From: Deltaproteobacteria bacterium
GTDB lineage: Bacteria; Desulfobacterota; Binatia; DP-6
Assembly (NCBI GenBank): GCA_005879205.1
Contig: VBLD01000028.1
Location: 1,596 to 18,652, forward strand
DNA length: 17,057 bases
Direction of reading: 5' to 3'
Below the pieces are notes generated by a model. It was not told the origin of the DNA. It saw nothing but the letters and a program-made list of their open reading frames with translations, and searched no databases. Positions 1-6,273 of the stretch are shown here, piece after piece (within the stretch, counting starts at the first letter, position 1; each line of letters opens with the position of its first letter). A program made the translations under genes and the position numbers.

Positions 1-1194
1 CACCGCGGCGTACACCGCTTCCACCGCCGGAACGTAGGAGGCGAGGGAGAAGTGACTGCGCACCCGCCGTTCACCGGCCGCGCCGAATCGCGCCCGCAGA
101 GCGGCATCACCCAGCAGCCGGCGCAGCGCCGCCACCAGCGCGTCGACGTCGCCCGCCGGCACGAGGAGCCCGGTTTCCTGGTCGACGACGATCTCGGGAA
201 CGCCGCCGCCGACCGTCGCCACGATGGGCTTGCCGAGCGCCATGCCCTCGATGAGCACCCGCCCGAAGGGCTCCGGGCGGATCGACGCGTGGACCAGGAC
301 GTCGAGCGCGCCGACGACGTCGGCGATGTCCAGGCGGGGTCCGACCAACCGCACGTGCCGCTCGAGGCCGCGCGAGGCGACGAACGCCTGTATCCCCTCG
401 AGGTAGTCCTCGGCACCGCGGACGAGGCCACCGACGACGAGGCAGCCGAGGCGCGGGAAGTCGGCCACCAGCTCTGCGACCGCCCGCACCACCACGTCCT
501 GCCCCTTCCAGGGATTCACGTTGGCCGTGATGCCGATCACCGGGTCGCAATCGCCGACGCCGAGCGCGGCGCGCACCGCCGCGGCCGGCTCCGCCGGGCG
601 GAACCCCTCGACATCGATCCCGTCGTGGACGACCACGGTGCGGGGGATGTGCATCCCCTCGCGTGCGAGGTTCCGGCGGATCGCCTCCGTCATGCAGATG
701 CACGCGGCCACGCTGCGGGTGCAGAGTCGCTCCACCGCGGTGTAGTGGAGCAGGCCCTTCTCGTGCACGACACACGGGATACCCGCCCAGCGCGCGGCGA
801 GCGCGACGTCGATGTTCTGGAGGAGGCTGTTGCCGGCGTGAATCACGTCGGGCTGCTCCCGGCGCAGCACCGGCAGGAGCATGCGCGCCCGGGGGATCTT
901 CTGCCGGAACAGCCGCCGCAACGCCCCGAGCGTACGTCGCGCCTGGGCGTGCCGGCCGGTGCGATTCCGGCCGAGGCCGCGGCCGGGCATTGGCCGGTGG
1001 ATCGCCGCCGCGTCGAGGACGACGACCCGACAACGCGCACCGTCGAGCATCGCGCCCAGGTTCTTCTCCTCGTAGAGCACCAGCGTCGACCGGTAGCGTT
1101 CGGGATCGAGGCCGCGGATCAGGTGGATCAGCCCGGTGAGGGCGCCCCCGACGGTGCCGGTCTGGCTGTGGTCGACGAGAAGAACGTGCGTCAT
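1..1194 (-). CDS. GT4-type glycosyltransferase (partial, C-terminal end outside window)
   Basis: Retaining GT-B glycosyltransferase of the GT4/'glycosyl transferase group 1' kind, which would transfer a sugar from a nucleotide-sugar donor to a glycan or lipid acceptor in the cytoplasm. The frame is open for 398 codons up to the left edge with no stop, so the last residues are missing. The N-terminus MTHVLLVDHSQTGTVGGA gives the first Rossmann strand and glycine-rich loop. Around residue 205 a VVHDGIDVEGF segment, followed by GITANVNPWKGQ, opens the donor-binding domain. E308 and E316 form the E-x7-E motif (EPFGRVLIE) typical of GT4, followed by GKPIVATVGGGVPEIV. The start ATG lies 22 nt after the stop of the GNAT-like gene, so the two are probably co-transcribed with the ACP gene. 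The sugar and acceptor cannot be read from the sequence. The family is clear; the specific function is unknown. Confidence 0.88.
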   Translation of the reverse strand, partial: MTHVLLVDHSQTGTVGGALTGLIHLIRGLDPERYRSTLVLYEEKNLGAMLDGARCRVVVLDAAAIHRPMPGRGLGRNRTGRHAQARRTLGALRRLFRQKIPRARMLLPVLRREQPDVIHAGNSLLQNIDVALAARWAGIPCVVHEKGLLHYTAVERLCTRSVAACICMTEAIRRNLAREGMHIPRTVVVHDGIDVEGFRPAEPAAAVRAALGVGDCDPVIGITANVNPWKGQDVVVRAVAELVADFPRLGCLVVGGLVRGAEDYLEGIQAFVASRGLERHVRLVGPRLDIADVVGALDVLVHASIRPEPFGRVLIEGMALGKPIVATVGGGVPEIVVDQETGLLVPAGDVDALVAALRRLLGDAALRARFGAAGERRVRSHFSLASYVPAVEAVYAAV

Positions 1195-1216
1195 GGTGAC
1201 GCCGCCGGCAGCCGCG

Positions 1217-2284
1217 TCAGCGGGGCCGGTCCTGGTCGGCGTCTCCCCGCGTGATGTACCACCGAGCGCGGTCGCGCACCACCGAGGCCAACGCCGCATC
1301 GCTCGTCCGCAGCATGAACTTCATCCCCGAGCGGCGGCGCACGAAGCCGATCCGACGGAGCGCCTGCTCGGTGGCCGGATCGAGCACGTCGCAGGTGATC
1401 CGATCGACGCCGAGCTGCTGGAGACGGGCGACGGCGGCGGAGGTGACGCCGACGAGCGCCGGCGGCTCCGCGAAGCACTCGATCAGATAGCCGAGGCGCT
1501 CCGGGCCCATCGTCTCGACGCGCAGCACGGCGCAGCCGACGAGCGTGCCCCGCGACTCCATCTCGAGCCGCTCGTGCGTGAGCCTCGGCTGCCCGGCGTA
1601 CTTCCAGTTGAGCCAGGGTGCCGAGCGCCGCACGGCGATCCGCTCGCCGACGACGCGGTCCCAGAGCGCCGTGACCCGCGCGTCGAACCGCGCGACCGAG
1701 CGGACGGCGAGATCGGCGGCCGGTCGCGCCGGGGCGAGCGCCCGCACGGCGCTGCCGGCCTGTCGGGCGAGCGCCACCACCGTGCGCGCCGACGCGAGGC
1801 TCCCGAGCGAGCAATAGAGCTGCAGGCGCGGGATGACGCCGAGATCCGTCCAGCCGGGACTCCGCTGGAACAGCGCGTAGGCCTTCCTGTTCATGCCGAG
1901 GACGAGCGCCAGCGGATAGCCGCGGGAGATCTCGCGCATGAGGAGCGGGAACCCGCCCCGGTTCCAGTACTCGGGGAGGATCATGAGGTCGCAGGCCCAG
2001 GCAGCGGGCTGTTCCTTGGCTCCCATCGAAAGGCGAACCGGGATGGCACCGACCTGGCCGAGGATATCCTCGCCGCGCGTCAGGATCCAGAGCGGTGGCT
2101 CCGCGTGACCGTTGGTCGGCACGCCGTGGAACTGCCATTCCCAGCGGTCGCGGTCCGCATGCCACGAGTCGGCGCCCCATGCCGCCTGGATGAAGCGGAA
2201 CAGCTCTTCGGGGACCGTACGGTCTGCGGCGCGCAGGCGCCGGATCGCGTAGACGGGCGCGGGCGCCTCAGACGGCAACGCCAT
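1217..2284 (-). CDS. GNAT-fold acyltransferase-like protein
   Basis: A 355-residue protein that looks like a tandem GNAT-fold protein. The first half (about residues 12-155) has an acetyltransferase-like core: strand ILGQVGAIPVRLS, then CDLMILPEYWNRGGFPLLM, where NRGG sits at the acyl-CoA pyrophosphate loop position. The second half (about 235-328) has a second GNAT-like half ending DPATEQALRRIGFVRR. The C-terminus carries W342-x-x-T345-x-G-D348-x-D350-x-D352, an acidic tail that I recall from GNAT-like proteins of polysaccharide loci. The start ATG overlaps the 3' end of the ACP gene by 17 nt, implying translational coupling. With an ACP directly upstream and a glycosyltransferase downstream, it may move an acyl group from a carrier protein or CoA onto a sugar or amino group. 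That role is inference. The first domain could instead be a structural, non-catalytic GNAT. Confidence 0.75.
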   Translation of the reverse strand: MALPSEAPAPVYAIRRLRAADRTVPEELFRFIQAAWGADSWHADRDRWEWQFHGVPTNGHAEPPLWILTRGEDILGQVGAIPVRLSMGAKEQPAAWACDLMILPEYWNRGGFPLLMREISRGYPLALVLGMNRKAYALFQRSPGWTDLGVIPRLQLYCSLGSLASARTVVALARQAGSAVRALAPARPAADLAVRSVARFDARVTALWDRVVGERIAVRRSAPWLNWKYAGQPRLTHERLEMESRGTLVGCAVLRVETMGPERLGYLIECFAEPPALVGVTSAAVARLQQLGVDRITCDVLDPATEQALRRIGFVRRRSGMKFMLRTSDAALASVVRDRARWYITRGDADQDRPR

Positions 2285-2507
2285 GCGCGCGCAGCACCCG
2301 GCGGATCGCGCCGACGTTGCTCATTTGCATGATGTCGTCCGTGGTGAGCTCCACCCCGAAGCGCTCCTCGAGGGCGACGGTCATGTTCAGGTGCGTCAGG
2401 GAGTCCCAGCCCGAGACCTGCTCGGGAGACGCTTCATCGGTGAGATCGCCGGGTTCGGCGGTGAACGCCTCGGCCAGGACCGCTCGCAGCTCCTCGAGGC
2501 GGCTCAT
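2268..2507 (-). CDS. Discrete acyl carrier protein
   Basis: A 79-residue carrier protein, the normal length for a stand-alone ACP. The phosphopantetheine site is G33-W34-D35-S36-L37 (GWDSLTHL), with S36 the expected attachment serine. Helix II follows (NMTVALEERFGVEL), then D57-D58-I59, and the predicted helix IV contains VGAIRRVLRAHG. The GWDS version and its position in a biosynthetic cluster argue for a specialised carrier rather than the fatty-acid AcpP, which usually has DSL within (G/E)xDSLD and sits with fab genes. The ATG at 2507 is preferred because the domain begins here and GGAAGG precedes it by a few nt. The frame stays open to 2780, but that extension shows no domain. A nearby FkbH gene suggests the carrier is loaded with a glyceryl unit. 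It may be coupled to an upstream 19-codon ORF and overlaps the GNAT gene. Confidence 0.88.
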   Translation of the reverse strand: MSRLEELRAVLAEAFTAEPGDLTDEASPEQVSGWDSLTHLNMTVALEERFGVELTTDDIMQMSNVGAIRRVLRAHGVAV

Positions 2508-2563
2508 CGGCCTTCCGTTTCCGTGCGCCGGTGCGGCGTGGCGGCCGCCGAGAGTGCACCCAT
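2504..2563 (-). CDS. Possible 19-residue leader peptide upstream of the ACP gene
   Basis: A short ORF (MGALSAAATPHRRTETEGR) begins at ATG 2563-2561, preceded by an AAGGAG Shine-Dalgarno (2578-2573) with a 9-nt spacer, better than the SD of the ACP gene itself. Its TGA (2506-2504) overlaps the ACP ATG in the four bases ATGA. That arrangement would let ribosomes finishing the leader re-initiate on the ACP. I recognise no homologue, and a 19-codon frame is easily a chance event at this GC content. Treat it as a candidate only. Confidence 0.35.
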   Translation of the reverse strand: MGALSAAATPHRRTETEGR

Positions 2564-2623
2564 GCAATGCGTCTCCTTCCGCGTGGCCCAAATCGCAGGG
2601 AGGATCGGCCCCCCGGCCGCGCA

Positions 2624-2653
2624 ATAATAATTTCGACTCGACGCGACAAGCAA
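2624..2653 (-). promoter_or_regulatory. Possible sigma70-like promoter for the ACP-GNAT-GT operon
   Basis: On the minus strand TTGCTT (2653-2648) is followed after 18 nt by TATTAT (2629-2624), which matches the -10 consensus at five of six positions; the -35 matches at only three. This A/T-rich patch stands out in a very GC-rich background. It lies about 60 nt upstream of the possible leader ORF and about 120 nt upstream of the ACP start. Assigned from sequence similarity only. Confidence 0.3.
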
Positions 2654-2685
2654 GCATCAGCGACAAGATGAACACCCCGGGACCG

Positions 2686-2707
2686 CCGAATTCGGTTGAC
2701 GGGTCAA
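2686..2707. promoter_or_regulatory. Two adjacent palindromes, possible operator in the divergent promoter region
   Basis: CCGAATTCGG (2686-2695) is a perfect 10-bp palindrome. It is immediately followed by TTGAC-GG-GTCAA (2696-2707), an inverted repeat with 5-bp arms and a 2-nt centre. The second palindrome contains the candidate -35 hexamer of the radical SAM gene, so a dimeric regulator bound here could block or control that promoter. No regulator gene is present in the window, and no specific binding protein can be named. Confidence 0.35.
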
Positions 2708-2725
2708 TTGGCACCGCGGTACAAA
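2696..2725 (+). promoter_or_regulatory. Possible sigma70-like promoter for the radical SAM gene
   Basis: TTGACG (2696-2701, five of six consensus positions) is followed after 18 nt by TACAAA (2720-2725, four of six). It lies about 55 nt upstream of the ATG at 2780, giving a plausible short 5' leader ending in a GGAGA ribosome binding site. The AT content here is higher than in the flanking coding DNA. Confidence 0.4.
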
Positions 2726-2779
2726 TCGCGGCGCGCGAGCGATATTCGTCTGCCTGGTATACGCCGGAGAACACGAGCA

Positions 2780-4399
2780 ATGAGCGATTGCCTGGTCATC
2801 TCCTATTCGGAGCCGAGCCGCGGACGCGAGCGGCGACAGTTCTTCGACGGCCAGAGCAAGTCCGGCAGCGGGTGGGGACGCTTCCTTCACCTGAACTACG
2901 TCGACTTCCAGGGCGACATCATGCTGCCGAACCACCTGGCGCGTATCGCCAGGCTCACGCGCGAGCACGGCGGCGTGCGCAGGACCGCCGAGGGCCACTT
3001 CCACGAGTCCGACATCGCCACCTACAGCGCGTGGAAGATCCCGCTGCTCGGCGGACTGTACCTCTACCAGTATCTGAAGAGCCTCTCCTTCGACGTGGAG
3101 ATCGTGCAGCACGCCCAGCTCGAGCAGGAGAAGCTCGAGCAGTGCCTCGACAACGGGCCGAAGGTGATCGCGATCTCCACCACGCTCCTGCTGAACCCGC
3201 TCGACATCGCCGATCTCGTCCGCTACTGCCGCAAGCGCTGTCCCGACGCGTTCATCGTGCTCGGCGGCATGAGCATCTGGAACGGCTATCAGGACAAGAA
3301 GGATCCGGCGGCCTTCAAGTCCTACCGTGCCGACGCGGCGGTCATCGACCCGCGCGCCTTCCACACGCTCGGCCGGCTCGTCGACGCCGTGTGCCACGCC
3401 AAGCCGCTCGAGGACATTCCGAATCTCTTCCTCTACCGGCGCAGCGGGACCGTCGCGACCTCCCGCCAGCCGGAGGAGTTCGACTTCGTCAAGAACGCGT
3501 TGCGCTACGAGCTGATCGACTCGGATCTCCTGCAGCGCATCTGCCTGGTGCGCAGCCAGATCAGCTGCCCGTTCGCCTGCAGCTTCTGCAGCTACCCCAC
3601 CAGCCAGGGGGCCGTGCTGAAGGCGCCGCTCGATGCCGTCGAGGCGGAGTTCAACGCGCTCAAGGCCCGCGGCGTGGAGTACCTGCTCTTCGTCGACGAC
3701 ACGTTCAACGTCCCCCCGCACCGGTTCCGCGAGGTCCTCCAGCTGCTCAAGAAGTACGATTTCAACTGGTACGCGTTCATCCGCTGCCAGTATCTCGACC
3801 GCCAGCAGGTCATCGACATGCGCGAGAGCGGCTGCCGCGGCGCCTATCTCGGCATCGAGTCGGGCAGCGACGACATCCTGAAGGCGATGAACAAGCGCGT
3901 CACGCGCGAGCAGTACCTGCGTGGCGTCGACCTGCTGTCGACCGAGGGCATCACGACCCTGGCGTCGTTCATCGTGGGCTTCCCGGGCGAGACCATGGAG
4001 ACGTTCCGGGACACGGTCAACTTCATCGAGACGAGCGGCGTCGAGTTCTACAACGTGAAGATCTTCTACTACGACCACACCACCCCCGTGCACGAGGAGG
4101 CCGCCACGCACGGTCTCAAGGGTCAGGGCATGAGCTGGACGCACAACACGATGGGCTCCAGCGAGGCGTTCACGCTGTCGGAGGAGCTGATCAAGAGCGT
4201 CAAGCACGCTCCCTACATCGCGCAGCACAGCGGGGAGATCTGGGAGATCGCCCACTTCCACGAGCGCGGCTTCTCGCCTGCCCAGATCCGGCGGCTGTAC
4301 GGCAACTGCACCCGCATGATCCAGGAGGAGCTCGCCAGCAACGGCCGCTCCGCCGGGATCAAGAAGACGCTCTTCGAAGACCTGACGACCTTCTGCTAG
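2780..4399 (+). CDS. PhpK-like radical SAM enzyme with B12-binding-type N-terminal domain
   Basis: A 539-residue radical SAM protein. The N-terminal region (about 1-210) has a cobalamin-binding-type Rossmann arrangement (PKVIAISTTLLLNPLD, then FIVLGGMSIW), but no DxHxxG histidine motif is visible. The radical SAM core starts with C263-x3-C267-x2-C270 (CPFACSFC), which would bind a [4Fe-4S] cluster, followed by FVDDTFNVPPHRF, GIESGSDDILKAMNK and IVGFPGET. The N-terminal MSDCLVISYSEP, the FYYDHTTPVHEE stretch and the GMSWTHNTM stretch resemble, from memory, the PhpK family, whose named member is the P-methyltransferase of phosphinothricin-type biosynthesis. Such proteins are often found in NRPS/PKS clusters. 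The substrate here is unknown; a C- or P-methylation of a carrier-bound intermediate is an inference. The ATG at 2780 is chosen because GGAGA lies about 10 nt upstream and MSDCLVI is the family-like start; an earlier in-frame ATG at 2696 would add 28 unrelated residues. The stop lies 6 nt from the convergent fkbH stop. Confidence 0.85.
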   Translation: MSDCLVISYSEPSRGRERRQFFDGQSKSGSGWGRFLHLNYVDFQGDIMLPNHLARIARLTREHGGVRRTAEGHFHESDIATYSAWKIPLLGGLYLYQYLKSLSFDVEIVQHAQLEQEKLEQCLDNGPKVIAISTTLLLNPLDIADLVRYCRKRCPDAFIVLGGMSIWNGYQDKKDPAAFKSYRADAAVIDPRAFHTLGRLVDAVCHAKPLEDIPNLFLYRRSGTVATSRQPEEFDFVKNALRYELIDSDLLQRICLVRSQISCPFACSFCSYPTSQGAVLKAPLDAVEAEFNALKARGVEYLLFVDDTFNVPPHRFREVLQLLKKYDFNWYAFIRCQYLDRQQVIDMRESGCRGAYLGIESGSDDILKAMNKRVTREQYLRGVDLLSTEGITTLASFIVGFPGETMETFRDTVNFIETSGVEFYNVKIFYYDHTTPVHEEAATHGLKGQGMSWTHNTMGSSEAFTLSEELIKSVKHAPYIAQHSGEIWEIAHFHERGFSPAQIRRLYGNCTRMIQEELASNGRSAGIKKTLFEDLTTFC

Positions 4400-4405
4400 G
4401 GGCCG

Positions 4406-6217
4406 TCAGGCCGCGTCCCGCATGCGGATCCACGGCGGGACGCCCAGCGGCGCGCCCACACCGATCGCCCGCTGCCAGACGGCGTGCCCCTCGGCCGGCT
4501 CGGCCAGGAGCGAAAAGCCGTGGCGCGGGTAGAAGTCGGCGGCGAGCGCGTTCTTGGCGCTGCGGACGTATTCGCCGCGCAGCTCGCGAACGCCGGCGGC
4601 GGCGGCATCGGCCGCCACCCTGCTGAGGAGCGCCGTCTCGATGCCGCGCCCGATCACGCGGCAGCTCATCAGGCACGTGTCGATGCGCCAGACGCCGCCC
4701 TCGCAGGCGACGATTAGGAGCATGACGATCCCGTTGTCACCGAAGCGGTCCGCGGCACGGAGCGCGTAGACCCGATGCGTCGGCTGCCCCATCATGCGCG
4801 CGATCTCGGCCTCCGGGTGGCGGCGGGTGGTCAGGTTGAACTGGTTCGTGCGGGCTGCGAGCTGGGCGAGGCGCCCGACCACCTCCGTCTCGTCCACCGT
4901 CACCTGCACCTCGAGGGCGAGCGTGTGGAGGAACTCCTCGAGACTCTGGCTGCTCGTCTGGAGGGCGCGTCGCTGCCGCTCCTGCGCGTAGTAGGCGCCG
5001 CGTGCCGCGTCCTCCTCGGTCAGCACGAGGCTCGCGAAGTCGTTGAGACGCGCGAGAAAGCGCGGCCGGAGGGCGGGATCGGCCGGCAGCTCCGGCACCA
5101 GCACCTGCGGGAGGGCCTGGCGCACCTGCGCGCGCTCGACCGGATTGTCGTCGACGAACACGAGGGCGTCGAGCCCGAGGTTGAGCTCGGCAGCGATCTC
5201 CCGGAGGTTCGTCACCTTGTCCTGCCAGTTGACCCGCAGCGCCGCGACCTGCTCGCCGCGGATGCGCATGTGCGGGTGGCCCGACAGCATGGCGTCGACG
5301 TCCTCCGGGTTGTTCTTGCTGCAGAGCGCGAGCAGGACGCCGCGACGGTGGTACGCGAGCGCCAGGTCTTGCACGTCGCGGAAGGCGCGGCCGAGGCCGT
5401 CGGCACCGAGGGTCACCCCGGCGACCCCCTCCTCGCCCACCAGGCCGCCCCACAGCGTGTCGTCGCAGTCGAAGACGAGACACTTGCGCGTCCGCCCGAG
5501 CAGCGCCTTCACGTACGCCATGTAGCGGTGCGCCACTTCGGGCAGCAGCGTCTCGCTCAGCTCCATGGCCGCCAGGTAGAAGAGCTTGTCGTGGCGGCTG
5601 CGCGCCCGGCCGTGCTCGGCGACGAGCGCGTCCACGTCGAGGAGATGCAGGCCTGAGGCGCCGCCGATCCGCTCGGCCAGCGTGAGGTTCAGGCGCCGGA
5701 TGCGATTGGCCGGCGACCGGAGGCCACTGGCCACGTCCGACGGCGAGAGCGACGGCGTCACGAAGTTGTGGACCACGATCGGGCCGCGGGCGCGGACGTG
5801 GAACGCGGTGGCGAGCTGGATCAGACGCTCGAGGCCCTCCTCGCCCGCCCCGACGGGATCCGCGACGTCCTGGGGCTGCAGGCCGTCGAGACCGAGGGCG
5901 AGGAACGTGACGTCGGGGTCGAACGCGTCGAGACCGCCGCCCGGCGAGAGCAGGTCGGGCTCGACCTGGCCGTACTCGCTCACGTAGAAATCGGGAGCGA
6001 CGCCGATCCGGGCGCACGCCACGGCGAGATAGGGTTCGACCGACTTGATCGTGTAGTTCGACACGAGCGCGATCCGGCAGCGCGTCCGTCCCGCCCCGTC
6101 CCCCGCCGCCAGCCGCGCCAGATCGCGTGCCGTGCGCAGCACCGCCGTGTGGCTCGGCGCTGCGTCGAGGGCGGCGAGGAGCGTCGCGATCTCGTCCGGT
6201 ATCTCGGCCGTGGGCAT
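4406..6217 (-). CDS. FkbH-like HAD-family glyceryl transferase/phosphatase
   Basis: A 603-residue long-form FkbH protein with three parts. Residues about 45-240 form the FkbH N-terminal domain (IALVSNYTIKSVEPYL, then LHLLDVDALVAEHG and KLFYLAAMELSE). Residues about 245-390 form the HAD core, with D250-C-D252-D-T (motif I), S300-K-N-N (motif II), K334 in WQDKVTNL (motif III) and D356-D357-N (motif IV), so all catalytic positions are present. Residues about 440-590 form a GNAT-like C-terminal domain containing NQFNLTTRR and DRFGDNGIVMLL. Known FkbH-type enzymes take 1,3-bisphosphoglycerate, dephosphorylate it and load the glyceryl unit onto an acyl carrier protein. The discrete ACP at 2268-2507 is the obvious partner here, although the oppositely oriented radical SAM gene lies between them. 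The gene follows der by 56 nt on the same strand without a visible terminator, so it could be read from the housekeeping operon. Confidence 0.9.
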   Translation of the reverse strand: MPTAEIPDEIATLLAALDAAPSHTAVLRTARDLARLAAGDGAGRTRCRIALVSNYTIKSVEPYLAVACARIGVAPDFYVSEYGQVEPDLLSPGGGLDAFDPDVTFLALGLDGLQPQDVADPVGAGEEGLERLIQLATAFHVRARGPIVVHNFVTPSLSPSDVASGLRSPANRIRRLNLTLAERIGGASGLHLLDVDALVAEHGRARSRHDKLFYLAAMELSETLLPEVAHRYMAYVKALLGRTRKCLVFDCDDTLWGGLVGEEGVAGVTLGADGLGRAFRDVQDLALAYHRRGVLLALCSKNNPEDVDAMLSGHPHMRIRGEQVAALRVNWQDKVTNLREIAAELNLGLDALVFVDDNPVERAQVRQALPQVLVPELPADPALRPRFLARLNDFASLVLTEEDAARGAYYAQERQRRALQTSSQSLEEFLHTLALEVQVTVDETEVVGRLAQLAARTNQFNLTTRRHPEAEIARMMGQPTHRVYALRAADRFGDNGIVMLLIVACEGGVWRIDTCLMSCRVIGRGIETALLSRVAADAAAAGVRELRGEYVRSAKNALAADFYPRHGFSLLAEPAEGHAVWQRAIGVGAPLGVPPWIRMRDAA

Positions 6218-6273
6218 GGTTTCGCGACCCCGAGTCTAACGTCGACCCCGCCGATTCGGAAGCTCCACGATGC

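Noticed and set aside
52..1254. 400-codon plus-strand open frame
   Set aside because: It lies antisense to the GT4 glycosyltransferase, whose protein shows family motifs; the plus-strand product is Arg/Asp/His-rich with no domain. Such antisense frames are expected at about 70% GC.
2607..2618. GGCC-CCCC-GGCC inverted repeat as an RNA hairpin in the ACP leader
   Set aside because: Arms are only 4 bp and such repeats are common in this base composition; no riboswitch-like architecture surrounds it.
2508..2780. N-terminal extension of the ACP to 2780
   Set aside because: The extra 91 residues show no domain, the ACP fold starts at 2507 with an SD, and the extension would cover the whole divergent promoter region.
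4400..4405. Terminator between the radical SAM gene and fkbH
   Set aside because: Only 6 nt separate the stops; no GC-rich hairpin followed by a T-run is visible in either direction.
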